A DNA stretch of 64,000 bases from Viridibacterium curvum (GCF_039544165.1 NZ_BAABLD010000008.1:1054001-1118000); one strand, 5' to 3'. Counted from the first letter of the stretch, positions 34,651 through 44,284 are shown. Made by a program: numbers and translations. The notes: a model not told the origin generated them from the sequence alone.

Positions 34651-35858
34651 GTGCGTTTGCAACCCAGCAACATGGCCAGACAGACCATGCCCAGCATGCC
34701 GTGTTCGTGGTGCAGGGTGGTATTGAACACGCCGCCGATGAAGACCAGGCCGAAGCCGGCCACCCCGGCGCTCCAGCCCAGCCAGTGCGCGTCGCTGGCC
34801 TCGCGGCAGGGGCGAAGCTTCACGAGGGCCGCTGCCCACATGCCGAACAGGGCCAGCAGGGCGACTACGCCAATGACGCCGCGTTCGGCCAGGGTGTTGA
34901 AGTAGATACTGTGTGCGTGGGATGAGAACAGGAAATTGCGCTGGACGAAGACTTCGCCGCGCGCCTTGAGCCAGCCCTCGACCATTGCGGGTGACACGGC
35001 ACCGTAGTTGGCGGCGCCGATGCCCGTGACGGGCTTCTGACGCCAGTACTCGATGGCGGTGCGCGCGGCTTCGACGCGGCCGGCCGTGGTATAGCCGCCG
35101 GCCTCAAGGTTTTGAGTGGTTTTGACGACCATCGCGCGATCTACGCTGAGCATGCCGCCTGTGACGATGATGGCGCCCAGCAGGGCGGGCCACAGGCGGA
35201 TGCGATGCTGGCGCGCCAGCCAGACGAGCAGCGCGGCGGCGGTGAGGCCGTAGGCAACGAGCGCACCGCGACTGGCGAAGGAAATCATGACGGCCAGCAG
35301 CACGAGCGCAACCGCAAAACAGACGCGTCGCCACAGCGGCTTCATCAGCGTCGGGCCGTTGGCTGCAAGGGCAATCGCCAGTACTGCGACACCCATGGCA
35401 TAGAGCGCCGAGTGATTGACATGGCCGACCGAGTGCAGCTGCAGAGAGCCCTTGATACCCATCGCCAGATGCCAGTAGCCCTGTGCGGCGCCGACCAGGG
35501 TGGCGGCGATCAGCGTGACAATCAGGGTTACGCGATCGCGACCCGACAGCGTGCTGCGCGCGAGCGTCCAGCCCAATGCGAGGTAGCACATGATGTCGCG
35601 CACCTCGCTCCACTTGTGCGGGTAGGGGTCAGACAGCAGCACGCTCAGGCTGGCGGCACCGAGGATTCCGGCGAAGGTGGCGTTCCAGCCCGCAGACAGC
35701 TCGCCCCAGTTGCGCTGCCGTACGCTGAGTGTGACCCACAGGGCGACATAGCTCAGCAGGAATATGTTCTTGGGCGCTTCGACGAGCGGGAGCGCAATGG
35801 CGAACAGGCACAGCAGGATCAGTTCGGCCTTGTGCAGGGCGCGTGGGGTATGGAGCAT
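34647..35858 (-). CDS. O-antigen ligase-like membrane protein, copy 1
   Basis: A 403-residue WaaL/Wzy_C-family membrane protein, paralogous to the gene after it. It has the same LCLFAIALPLVEAPKNI opening, SVGHVNHSALYAMG and HAHSIYFNTLAERGVIG stretches. It is the first gene of the three-gene minus-strand unit; its promoter region (35859-35994) is shared with the divergent GT4 gene. Which paralogue is the ligase and which might be a polymerase or act on another glycan cannot be told. Confidence 0.85.
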   Translation of the reverse strand: MLHTPRALHKAELILLCLFAIALPLVEAPKNIFLLSYVALWVTLSVRQRNWGELSAGWNATFAGILGAASLSVLLSDPYPHKWSEVRDIMCYLALGWTLARSTLSGRDRVTLIVTLIAATLVGAAQGYWHLAMGIKGSLQLHSVGHVNHSALYAMGVAVLAIALAANGPTLMKPLWRRVCFAVALVLLAVMISFASRGALVAYGLTAAALLVWLARQHRIRLWPALLGAIIVTGGMLSVDRAMVVKTTQNLEAGGYTTAGRVEAARTAIEYWRQKPVTGIGAANYGAVSPAMVEGWLKARGEVFVQRNFLFSSHAHSIYFNTLAERGVIGVVALLALFGMWAAALVKLRPCREASDAHWLGWSAGVAGFGLVFIGGVFNTTLHHEHGMLGMVCLAMLLGCKRT

Positions 35859-35994
35859 TGGCTGGCTTCGGTCTGAACGGGGTCGGGCGCTGCCCGGGGT
35901 GCGCCATGATAGCGCAGGGCCTGCCCCGTTCTGGCTCGCTTACAATGACGTCCTTTGTTTCTTGCGCGCCAGCCAGCCGCCCGACACGTCCCTC

Positions 35995-37104
35995 ATGTCT
36001 TCACATCCCGTCCGTCACATCCTGCTCGCGATCGACTCCCTCATCGGGCGCGGCGCAGAGAAGGTGGTCGTCAATCTTGGTGAGGCCCTGATCGCGTTGG
36101 GTCATCGCGTCAGCATCGTGATCTACGAGGACATCGTGGAGTTCGCGGTCGACCCGCGCATCACGGTGCATCGCCTGCACCCGGCCGAGCGTCATCGCAT
36201 CCGCCTGTTGAGCCGCCTCACCGACAACGACAACGTACGGCGTTTCCGTGCGCTGCTGTCACGCATCGAAGCGGACAAGGGTCATGTCGACCTGATCCTG
36301 TCCGCCCTGCCGCGCATCGACCGCATCCTTTCACGCATTCGTGATCCGCGTATCCACCACGTCATCCACAACGCGCTGTCGATGCAGAACGGCATCCGCA
36401 ACAACAGCTGGCGCAAGAAGCTGGCGCGCATCTGGCATGCCAAGCGCATGTACGACGGGCGCCAGGTCATTGGCGTGTCGGCGGGGGTGGGGCAAGACCT
36501 CGTTGACTTCGTCAAGGTGCGCCCCGCTGCGTTGCGCACGATCTACAACCCCTTCGATTTCGAAGTTGTGCGCGTACGCGCTGTTGAGCCCTTTACACCC
36601 CCGGTGCAGGACTACATCCTGCACATCGGCGCCTTCACGCTCAAACAGAAGCGCCAGGATCTGCTCATCGAAGCCTATGCGGCGTCAGGGCTCACCTGTC
36701 CGCTCGTGCTGCTCGGCAAGGGGCGCGACGAAGCGCGTATCCGTCAGCTGGCCCAGCAGCATGGTGTGGCTGAGCGCGTAATCTTTGCCGGCTTCCAGGC
36801 TAACCCGTATCCGTGGATCCGCCACGCACGCCTGCTGGCCCTGTCATCGGCCTACGAAGGCTTCGGCAATGTGCTGGTCGAGGCGCTGGTGCTCGGTACG
36901 CCCGTGGTGGCGACCGACTGCCCGGCCGGGCCCGGCGAAATCCTCGCCAGCATGCCGCAGATGCTTGTCCCCAGCGGCGACGCCACAGCTTTTGCGGCAC
37001 GCCTTGCAGCTTGCTACGCAACACCACCGGTCATCGATGTGGCCAGCCTCGCGCGCTTTGAGGCGCCGGTCGTGGCGAACGAATACCTGAAGCTCATTCC
37101 CTGA
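35995..37104 (+). CDS. Glycosyltransferase family 4
   Basis: A 369-residue GT-B enzyme. The donor-binding half has ILHIGAFTLKQKRQDLLIEA, LGKGRDEARIRQLA and the EGFGNVLVEAL pattern with the catalytic Glu. The N-terminal LAIDSLIGRGAEKVVVNLG is the acceptor-side Rossmann start. It transfers a sugar from a nucleotide donor in core or O-antigen synthesis. The ATG at 35995 was chosen as the first residue of the conserved domain. A GT9 gene follows 23 bases downstream. Confidence 0.88.
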   Translation: MSSHPVRHILLAIDSLIGRGAEKVVVNLGEALIALGHRVSIVIYEDIVEFAVDPRITVHRLHPAERHRIRLLSRLTDNDNVRRFRALLSRIEADKGHVDLILSALPRIDRILSRIRDPRIHHVIHNALSMQNGIRNNSWRKKLARIWHAKRMYDGRQVIGVSAGVGQDLVDFVKVRPAALRTIYNPFDFEVVRVRAVEPFTPPVQDYILHIGAFTLKQKRQDLLIEAYAASGLTCPLVLLGKGRDEARIRQLAQQHGVAERVIFAGFQANPYPWIRHARLLALSSAYEGFGNVLVEALVLGTPVVATDCPAGPGEILASMPQMLVPSGDATAFAARLAACYATPPVIDVASLARFEAPVVANEYLKLIP

Positions 37105-37127
37105 TTCGCGACATCCCGCACCGTCTC

Positions 37128-38147
37128 ATGAAGATCCTCATCGTCAAACGCGACAAACTCGGCGACATGCTGCTCACCACTCCCATGCTGGCCTGGTTGC
37201 GGCAGGGGCTGCCGCAAGCCGAGATCCACGTGCTTGCCAATGACTACAACGCATGGGTGCTGGAGGGAAATACGCAGCCTCACCGGGTTTGGGCCTTGCC
37301 GCGCGTGCGCCACGCAGGTCGTTTGCGCATTGGTGCCGCCTTGCAGACTGCGAAGATGCTGTGGCAGATGCGTCGCGAAAAGTACGACTGGGTACTCGTC
37401 GGCAATGGTGAGGAGTCGCCACGCGCCATCGAGCGCGGCCTGTCCCTGCGCGGGCGTAGCACCGTAGCCTACTGCAAGTCGGCGGTGGACTGGCCGCGCC
37501 TCACGCACCCCATGAGCGCACCACGTGACATGCACGAGAGCCGCCGCCTCGCTGCGCTGGCCACCCCCCTCGGGCTCAGTGTACCGGAGACCCTGCCGGC
37601 GCCGCTGTATCACTTGCCCGAGCGCAGTGCCGCGTTTGCGCGCCAATGGCTCGGTCGAAACGGACTTGCTGCGGGAGGCTATGTCGTATTGGGTCTCGGC
37701 GCACGGCGTGCCAAGAAACAGCCCACGACGCAGCAGGTGCTCGGCTGGGCCGACGAAGTGCAGCGTCGCTGGGGGCTCAAGACCGTTTTCATGTGGACGC
37801 CCGGCAAGAGCGACAACCCGCTTTACCCTGGTGACGATGATGTGGCCGAGCCCGTACTGGCGGCCAACAATCCGCATATCGTGCCCTTCCGTGGCCCGCT
37901 CGACGAAGCGATTGCGCTGGTGTGGCATGCGCGCACATCGATCTTCCCCGACAGCGGTCTGATGCACTTCGCGGCGGCCAGCCCCGGCGGCGTGTTGGGT
38001 TTTTTTGCCGAAACCGACGTGTCGCCTTCGCCGTCGCAATGGGGGCCGATCGGCCCGCGTGCGCACTACCTCGAAGCCGGGCAGGCCGTTGCGCAACTCA
38101 GCGACGAGGCCGTGTTCGGCAAGCTCGCTGCGCTGATCGACGGCTGA
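37128..38147 (+). CDS. Glycosyltransferase family 9 (heptosyltransferase-like)
   Basis: A 339-residue LPS heptosyltransferase-family protein. It begins KILIVKRDKLGDMLLTTPML, the family signature, and has TSIFPDSGLMHFAAA in the donor site. Downstream of the GT4 gene with 23 bases, ending 3 bases before the convergent DUF4254 gene. Sugar specificity not determined. Confidence 0.88.
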   Translation: MKILIVKRDKLGDMLLTTPMLAWLRQGLPQAEIHVLANDYNAWVLEGNTQPHRVWALPRVRHAGRLRIGAALQTAKMLWQMRREKYDWVLVGNGEESPRAIERGLSLRGRSTVAYCKSAVDWPRLTHPMSAPRDMHESRRLAALATPLGLSVPETLPAPLYHLPERSAAFARQWLGRNGLAAGGYVVLGLGARRAKKQPTTQQVLGWADEVQRRWGLKTVFMWTPGKSDNPLYPGDDDVAEPVLAANNPHIVPFRGPLDEAIALVWHARTSIFPDSGLMHFAAASPGGVLGFFAETDVSPSPSQWGPIGPRAHYLEAGQAVAQLSDEAVFGKLAALIDG

Positions 38148-38150
38148 GGC

Positions 38151-38762
38151 CTATTTCGCCCCGCCGTAGAGATACGGATTCAGCGTGGGGTCGTTGTACA
38201 TCTTGAACTGGCGATAGACCTTGTAATAGGCCTTGCCCGCTGCGCAGTCAGCCAGCAAGGCTTCGAGGCACGACGCGAGGTCGTTGCGCTGCTCGGTCAG
38301 CCGCGCCACCTTGGCCTGACAGGTCGCGATGTGTTCGGCGCTGGCGTCGCTGCGCTGCGTCTGCAGGCCCATGTGGAAGATCTTCAGCGCCATGATCGAG
38401 ATGCGGTCGATCATGCTGCCGGCGGTTTCGCTGTTGAGGCGCGCGTCGCTGGCCGGCGTGACGTTGGCCAGCGTCGACAGGATCACCTCGTCCATGCGCT
38501 CAATGGCGTCGTTGCGTTTCTGGTTGTAGCCATCGATGGCACGCTTGTTGGCGGCAATCTCGCTGTCGGCTACGTCCTTGCGGCGCGCCAGGTCTTCTTC
38601 GTCCCACAGCAGGTTGTTGAAGCGGTGATTGAGTTCGACGAATTGCCACAGCCCGTCAGAGAACTGCGCGGGCGACTGCTTGGCCCAGCTGCGATTGGCC
38701 ACGCACTGGTCGTGGAAGGCGAGGATGTCGGCAGCGCGCAGGCTGGTGGCGAGAGAGCTCAT
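38151..38762 (-). CDS. DUF4254 domain protein
   Basis: A 203-residue soluble helical protein: long Arg/Glu/Asp-rich helices (LWQFVELNHRFNNLLWDEED near the N-terminus and DRISIMALKIFHMGLQTQR in the middle) fit the DUF4254 family. That family recurs beside heptosyltransferase genes in LPS loci, but its function is not known. The ATG overlaps the stop of the upstream GT9 gene (ATGA), so it is translated together with it. Confidence 0.8.
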   Translation of the reverse strand: MSSLATSLRAADILAFHDQCVANRSWAKQSPAQFSDGLWQFVELNHRFNNLLWDEEDLARRKDVADSEIAANKRAIDGYNQKRNDAIERMDEVILSTLANVTPASDARLNSETAGSMIDRISIMALKIFHMGLQTQRSDASAEHIATCQAKVARLTEQRNDLASCLEALLADCAAGKAYYKVYRQFKMYNDPTLNPYLYGGAK

Positions 38763-39922
38763 GAGGCAGTTCCGGCGGAAGGTGAGGAAGAGAGAAGCTG
38801 GTCGCAGGCCGCGAGCACCGCGTCCAGCGTAACGGCGACCATGCACAGGGCATTGCCGCAGTGAGGCGCGACCGGGTCATTCGGCGTGCAGCCACTGGCG
38901 TCGAAGCCACGCCCGCAGCGTCGCACCCATTTGAGTGTGCGGCGAAACAGCACGCGCTGGTTGCGGCAGGGAATGAACACCGACAGCGATTGCGCAGGCA
39001 TGTTGGCGAAAAAGCGCGACTGCGCGCAGAGCAACTCGGAGCCCGGGCCGAACAGCGTCAGCGTCGGCGTACCGGTGATGCGCCCCAGATGCGCCACACC
39101 CGTGTCGGGGCTCACCAGCAGGCAGGCGCCCGCCAGCAGATGGGCAAGCTGCAGCAGATCGAGCTGACCCGCGTAACTGCGGTGGCGGCCTTCCGGATCC
39201 GCAGCGGTCACGAGCGCGGCTTCGTTGTGGCCACCACTCCATACGGGCGTGATGCCATCGGCCTTGAGTATCTCGGCCAGCGCATGCCAGCGATCAGCCG
39301 GCCACAGTTTGAGCGGGCTGCTCGCGCCCAGGTGCAGCACGGCGTAGCGGCCGCTGGGACGCTCGAAGTCGCGGCACGGCGCCAGTGGCCACTGTTCCGG
39401 CGAGTAAGGCGGCGGCTCGCTGCCCTGTGCCAGCGCCGAGAACATCTCGGGCAGTGCGGTCGCCGTCTCGGGCCACGCGCGTTGATCATTGACGAACCAG
39501 TTCTTGTACTTCGGCTTGTCACCGGCCTGTGCGACCACGTGGCGCGTGCCTGCGGCGCGCGCCAGCAGGCTGTGACGGCTGTCACCGGGCACCATTGCCA
39601 GATCAAAGCCGCGCCGCAACGCAAAGCGCAGCAGCGTGCCGACCTTGCGCGGATCAAACGGCACAGCTCGCACGCCCCACGGGTTCGCGGCGAACAGCGG
39701 CGCGATGGCGCGCGGGCAACTCATCACGATCTCGGCATCCGGATGGTTATGGCGCAGCTTGGCCAGCAATGCCGCCAGCATCAGCGTGTCACCCAGCAGC
39801 AGGTGATGCGCGACGAGAATGCGTTTCGGGTGATCCGGATAGCCGCGCTTGCCGAACAGGCGGCGCAGGCTGCCCAGTGCGAGGAGTGGCGCAAGCAGGA
39901 GGCGGGAGGGAAGGCGGCTCAT
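38759..39922 (-). CDS. Glycosyltransferase family 9 (heptosyltransferase-like)
   Basis: A 387-residue GT9 protein. After a basic N-terminal stretch comes RILVAHHLLLGDTLMLAAL, then a donor site ending LLVSPDTGVAHLGRITG. The C-terminal extension (about residues 305-387) is unusually long for the family, with five cysteines including CGRGFDASGCTPND. It begins with ATGA overlap on the upstream GT4 gene. Function in LPS core or O-unit assembly is inferred. Confidence 0.86.
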   Translation of the reverse strand: MSRLPSRLLLAPLLALGSLRRLFGKRGYPDHPKRILVAHHLLLGDTLMLAALLAKLRHNHPDAEIVMSCPRAIAPLFAANPWGVRAVPFDPRKVGTLLRFALRRGFDLAMVPGDSRHSLLARAAGTRHVVAQAGDKPKYKNWFVNDQRAWPETATALPEMFSALAQGSEPPPYSPEQWPLAPCRDFERPSGRYAVLHLGASSPLKLWPADRWHALAEILKADGITPVWSGGHNEAALVTAADPEGRHRSYAGQLDLLQLAHLLAGACLLVSPDTGVAHLGRITGTPTLTLFGPGSELLCAQSRFFANMPAQSLSVFIPCRNQRVLFRRTLKWVRRCGRGFDASGCTPNDPVAPHCGNALCMVAVTLDAVLAACDQLLSSSPSAGTAS

Positions 39923-41031
39923 GGCGTCGTTGCGGCATTCAGGAAAACGCGTTCCATGCGATCCAGCATGCGAGGCAGGCCGCAATGCTCGATGGCAAAG
40001 GCATGCGCGCCTGCGCCCAGTTGTGCTGCGAGTTCGGGCTGTTCGCGCAGCTGGCGAACGGCTTGTGCCAGCGCGGTACTGTCCTTGGGCGTCACCAGAA
40101 TGCCGGTCTGCCCTTCGATGATGATGTCGCGCATGCTACCGACGGCCGTCGTGATGATCGGCAGGCCGGCGCTCATGGCCTGCATGACGGCTTGCGAGAC
40201 GCCTTCGTTGGCATAGGACGGCAGGGCGAAGGCGTCGAAGGCTTGCAGCCAGGTCGGTACGTTCTTCTGTTCGCCGGCGAAGTGCACGCGGCTTTCCAGC
40301 CCGAGCTCAGCGACCTTGGCGCGCAGGTTGTCGCGCTGTGGGCCGTCGCCGACGATGGCGAGCTTGAGCTGTGGGTCGTTGATGTTGGCGAGTGCTTCGA
40401 GCAGGTAGGCGTGGCCCTTCCAGCTGCGCAGCGTGGCGACAATGCCGACCCAGAATGCATTGGCGTCGAGCTCCAGTGCGGCGCGTGCGGCGAGCTTGTC
40501 GCCGGGCACGAAGCGCGTGGTGTCGATGCCGGTGGGGATGGAGGTCGAGCGCGCTTCACTGACGCCCAGGTTGTCGACGAGCTCGCGGCGCAGTTGTTCG
40601 CCGGTGGTGACGACATGCGCAGCGGCTTTGGCGTAGAGCCAGCGGTTGGCGCGGCTCGCCGTGACGGGCGCCGAGATGTGGCGCGTGCGCACGATGGGCA
40701 GACCCAGACCGACGCGGGCCAGCGCCGCAAGCCAGCTGTCGGTCGAGCTGTGGGTGTTGATCACGTCGATGTCGCCGGCATTCGCTCTGAGCCAGCGGCG
40801 CAGGGCCAGCAGCGGGCCGGGGCGCTTCTTCAGCAGCGGCAGGGCCACGGCGGGCACGCCCCACTCGCTGGCGCGCTTGAAGATGTTGGAGACCTCGGGC
40901 GCGACGATGGTGACGCGGTGGCCGCGTGCGATGAGCCCGCGCGATTCTTCGAGGATGCGGATTTCCTGCCCGCCCCAGCCGCAGGATGATTCTGTGTGGA
41001 CGATGTGCAGGGGGCGTGAGGCGTGAGTCAT
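39919..41031 (-). CDS. Glycosyltransferase family 4
   Basis: A 370-residue GT-B enzyme with HTESSCGWGGQEIRILEE near the start (the GGxE-type acceptor loop), VGIVATLRSWKGHAYLLEA and LPSYANEGVSQAVMQAMSAGLP in the donor half with the E-x7-E-like motif. First gene of the minus-strand set GT4-GT9-DUF4254, all joined by four-base overlaps. Confidence 0.88.
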   Translation of the reverse strand: MTHASRPLHIVHTESSCGWGGQEIRILEESRGLIARGHRVTIVAPEVSNIFKRASEWGVPAVALPLLKKRPGPLLALRRWLRANAGDIDVINTHSSTDSWLAALARVGLGLPIVRTRHISAPVTASRANRWLYAKAAAHVVTTGEQLRRELVDNLGVSEARSTSIPTGIDTTRFVPGDKLAARAALELDANAFWVGIVATLRSWKGHAYLLEALANINDPQLKLAIVGDGPQRDNLRAKVAELGLESRVHFAGEQKNVPTWLQAFDAFALPSYANEGVSQAVMQAMSAGLPIITTAVGSMRDIIIEGQTGILVTPKDSTALAQAVRQLREQPELAAQLGAGAHAFAIEHCGLPRMLDRMERVFLNAATTP

Positions 41032-41098
41032 CTGGGGGCTGGTGGCGTGGTTCGGCCGGGATTATACCTGCCACCCAGGGGCCGACCCGGCGCCGGCC

Positions 41099-42499
41099 TC
41101 AGCCCAGAAACCCCAGATCGGCCGATGCGAAATTGCCCAGGTTGGGCAGCACGACAGGCAGATCGCTGCGCGACACGCCCATCCACTTGCCCAGCGTGGC
41201 GGCGTACTGGTCGACCGAGGTCGTCGGCAACAGGCGGCCATTACCGACGTCGGTGCTGGTGCGCAGCGCGACTTCGGGGAACTGGCCATAGAGCTGCCCG
41301 CCCTTGACTGCGCCGCCGACGATGAAGTGGTGACCGCCCCAGCCGTGGTCGGTGCCGTCGCCGTTGTTGAGCAGTGCGCGGCCAAAGTCCGAGGCGGTGA
41401 ACAGCGTCACCTTGTCGGCGACGCCCAGTGCTTCCATGGCTTGCTGGAAGTAGGCGATGGACTTGCCGACCGAGGTCAGCAACTCGGCCTGCTTGGCGAG
41501 CTGGTTGTCGTGCGTGTCGAAGCCGCCCAGCGAGACGTAGAAGACCTGGCGGCGCTGCTGCATGTTCTCGTCTTCACGCACGCCGATCATGCGCGCGACG
41601 ATGCGCAGCTGCTGGGCGAGGCGGTCCTTGTCGAGATCAGCCGGCAGGGCGATGCGTGCGTCGTTCTCGGGCAGCTTGGCCAGTGCGGCGGAGACGAGGC
41701 CTTGCGCTTCGATGGAGCGCCCCACGACGTTGCCGTATTCCTGCGCCAGCACTTCGCCGCCCATGGCACTGGCGCCGGACTGGATCTGCGCGCGCAGCGC
41801 CTCGGCCGCCTTGGTCGAGCCGTAGATGTCTTTCGCAGCGAGGCGGTTGAAGGCGACGGCGCCGCTGTTGGTGATCTGGTACTGCACAGTCTTCTCGCTG
41901 GCGAGGAAGACGGCATTGCCCGCAGTCGAGATGGCAGTGAAGGTGTGCTTGCCATTCATGCCGGAGAGCAGGTCGCACATCTTGCCGCCCCAGCCCATCT
42001 TGGCGCCCTCGGGCGAGAAGGCCTGCCAGATCGCCTCCTGATCGTTGTGAGAGAAGAGCTTGGGCGGGCGCGCGATGGTGGTGCTGCGAAACGTGTTGGC
42101 ATCCTTGATCGGTACGATCAGCGGGCCGACGTTGGCGAGAATGGCGGCATTGCCCTTGTCGAACAGCGCCTGCACGGGCGCGAGCGAAGGGTGCAGGCCG
42201 AACTCGCGGCCCTGTGCGTTGCCGGGTTTGATCGGCAGCAGTTCGTTACGAGGAATCGCAATGTCCTGCCGCGCAGCGGCGTAGCCGTCGTAACCCGCGC
42301 GATCGAGTGGCACGACGGTGTTGTGGCAGTCGTTGGCGCCACGCATGAAGAGGCAGACGATGGCGCGGTAGTCCCTGGGATCGCTCGCGGCTGCGGCAGC
42401 ACCGATACCGGCCAGTTGCAGGGCCCAGGGCGAAACGGCGCGCAAGGTGGCGAGGGCGGCGCTGTGGCGGAGAAATTCGCGGCGGGTGTTGTGGCTCAT
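41099..42499 (-). CDS. DUF1501 family exported protein
   Basis: A 466-residue protein with a twin-arginine signal peptide (TRREFLRHSAALATL). The body has IVCLFMRGANDCHNTVVPLD at its start and SDFGRALLNNGDGTDHGWGG near the end, both DUF1501 hallmarks. The fold is related to the alkaline phosphatase/sulfatase superfamily but the reaction is not established. It follows the DUF1800 gene after 60 bases, its regular partner. Confidence 0.88.
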   Translation of the reverse strand: MSHNTRREFLRHSAALATLRAVSPWALQLAGIGAAAAASDPRDYRAIVCLFMRGANDCHNTVVPLDRAGYDGYAAARQDIAIPRNELLPIKPGNAQGREFGLHPSLAPVQALFDKGNAAILANVGPLIVPIKDANTFRSTTIARPPKLFSHNDQEAIWQAFSPEGAKMGWGGKMCDLLSGMNGKHTFTAISTAGNAVFLASEKTVQYQITNSGAVAFNRLAAKDIYGSTKAAEALRAQIQSGASAMGGEVLAQEYGNVVGRSIEAQGLVSAALAKLPENDARIALPADLDKDRLAQQLRIVARMIGVREDENMQQRRQVFYVSLGGFDTHDNQLAKQAELLTSVGKSIAYFQQAMEALGVADKVTLFTASDFGRALLNNGDGTDHGWGGHHFIVGGAVKGGQLYGQFPEVALRTSTDVGNGRLLPTTSVDQYAATLGKWMGVSRSDLPVVLPNLGNFASADLGFLG

Positions 42500-42559
42500 G
42501 TTTCAGCGTCCTTGTCGGTTTCAGCTCCCCTCGCCCGCTCGCGGGAGAGGGGAACGGCG

Positions 42560-44284
42560 TTACTTCTGCACCAGATACTCGGGTGACACCATGGTCAGCA
42601 GGGTCGCGAGCTTCACGCGGTTGCGTCGGGCGTTCTCGGCCTGCGTCGGGTTGTTCGCGGGGATGCGGATCTCATTCACCGCTTCGCTGATGCGGCGGCG
42701 CGATTCGGGCGAAAGCTGGCTGGCGGTGAGTAACAGGTCGATATGCGCTACCAGTCTGTCGGTCGAATCGGCCAGCGCCATCTGCGCGCTGTAGTCAGGC
42801 TGGATGTCGCGCTTGTTGTTGGCCGCACGCCCTACACCGCCGTCAATCACGCTCTGGATGAAATTCGCATAGCCCGCCACCGAGCTCTCGCTGACGATCT
42901 GCATCTCCGGTGCCACCATGTTGCGCTTGGCGACCATGCTGCCCGGCGGCACATAGCCCGGACGGTAGAAGTTGAACACCGTTGGCGAGCGCATCGGGCT
43001 CTGACCCAGCGCGTTGCCGGGGTTGTCGGTGTTGTACATGTCGAAGTTACCTGCAATCGACGTGGCGTTGAAGGCACGCATCCATTGCGACAACCTCAAG
43101 ATGGGCTCGCGCACCTTGCCGAAGCCCGCGTCTTTCAGCGAGGCCGCCGAGCGCGCCTCAGGGTCCAGCAGCACGGCGCGAATCACCGCCTGCATGTCGC
43201 CGCGTACGCCGGCACCGTTGTTGTTGAAGGCTTCCGTCACGCGGCGTACGTAGGCCGGGCTCGGGTTGCTCGTCACGAGGCGCTGGATCAGCTGGCGACC
43301 GAAGAAGGGGCCGACATTGGGGTGGTTGAACAGGCGATCCATGGCGATCTTCAGATCGTCATCGGCGCTGGGGAACTGGCTGGCCGGAATCGTCACGCCC
43401 AGAAAGCGCTTCTCGCTGCCCGAGTGGAACTGGTTGTAGCCGACCATGGGCCGGATCTCCCAGTCGGGATTGCGCCCTGCGTTATGGAAGTCCTGATCCG
43501 CGCGCTCGAAACTGCCGTACGAGAAGCCCGTGAACACCTTGGCGAGCCCCGTGATGTCCTCGTTCGTGTAGGTCTCGATCGGCTCACCGTTGCGCAGCTT
43601 CAGCGTACCGTCGGGGTTGAGCTCCTGCAGGCCGATGGTGAAGAGCTGCATCACCTCGCGCGCGTAGTTCTCGTCCGGCACGCGGCCCTTCACCGGATCT
43701 TCCTTCAGGTTCCTGAGGTGCGAGAGATACACGCCCATCGCCGGGTGGCGCGACACCTCTTCGATCAGCGTGCGGAAGTCGCCGAAGGCGTTGCGCGCGA
43801 GCATGTCGTGATAGTTGGCAATGGCGCGCATCTTCACGTCCAGCATGCCGTCCATGGAGATCACGAAGATCTCGGACAGCGCGAAGGCCACGCGCTGGCG
43901 CAACTGGTCGGGCGCAGTGGCCGAGGTCTTCCAGAACGCCGAGAAATACTGGTCCTGCTTGAGGTTCTCGCCCTTCTTCAATGCCTTGTAGTACGGCTCG
44001 ATCAGCGGGGCAGTCAGCGTCTGTTTCGTTGCCATCTGCTGGTCGACCCAGCTGCTGAAGTTGCTCCTCGTCAGCGCCTCGATTTCGCCCATGCTCGGGC
44101 CGAAAGTGGCCTGCTGCAGGAAGCGCGAAGCCTCGGCCGGTGTCGGCGCGGGCTCCGTGCTCGCCAGCCGTGCCGGGCGCGGAATGGCTCTTGGCTCGCT
44201 CGGCCAGCTCATGTGGCTGGCGCAGGAGGCCAGCAGGAGTGGCAGGGCGACTGCCAGTGCCAACAATTGCAGCGGACGGAACAA
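42560..44284 (-). CDS. DUF1800 family lipoprotein
   Basis: A 574-residue exported lipoprotein. The signal peptide ends LLLASC, giving a lipid Cys. The DUF1800 core begins SRFLQQATFGPSMGEIEAL and has VFNFYRPGYVPPGSM. I start at TTG 44284, because GAGGAG (44296-44291) is 7 bases before it; a TTG at 44299 lies upstream of that site. DUF1800 and DUF1501 genes occur as pairs in many bacteria; the joint function is unknown. Confidence 0.82.
   Translation of the reverse strand: MFRPLQLLALAVALPLLLASCASHMSWPSEPRAIPRPARLASTEPAPTPAEASRFLQQATFGPSMGEIEALTRSNFSSWVDQQMATKQTLTAPLIEPYYKALKKGENLKQDQYFSAFWKTSATAPDQLRQRVAFALSEIFVISMDGMLDVKMRAIANYHDMLARNAFGDFRTLIEEVSRHPAMGVYLSHLRNLKEDPVKGRVPDENYAREVMQLFTIGLQELNPDGTLKLRNGEPIETYTNEDITGLAKVFTGFSYGSFERADQDFHNAGRNPDWEIRPMVGYNQFHSGSEKRFLGVTIPASQFPSADDDLKIAMDRLFNHPNVGPFFGRQLIQRLVTSNPSPAYVRRVTEAFNNNGAGVRGDMQAVIRAVLLDPEARSAASLKDAGFGKVREPILRLSQWMRAFNATSIAGNFDMYNTDNPGNALGQSPMRSPTVFNFYRPGYVPPGSMVAKRNMVAPEMQIVSESSVAGYANFIQSVIDGGVGRAANNKRDIQPDYSAQMALADSTDRLVAHIDLLLTASQLSPESRRRISEAVNEIRIPANNPTQAENARRNRVKLATLLTMVSPEYLVQK

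Noticed and set aside
41042..42586. 514-codon frame antisense to the DUF1501 gene
   Set aside because: Composition is a reverse image of the real gene; no domain or start signal.
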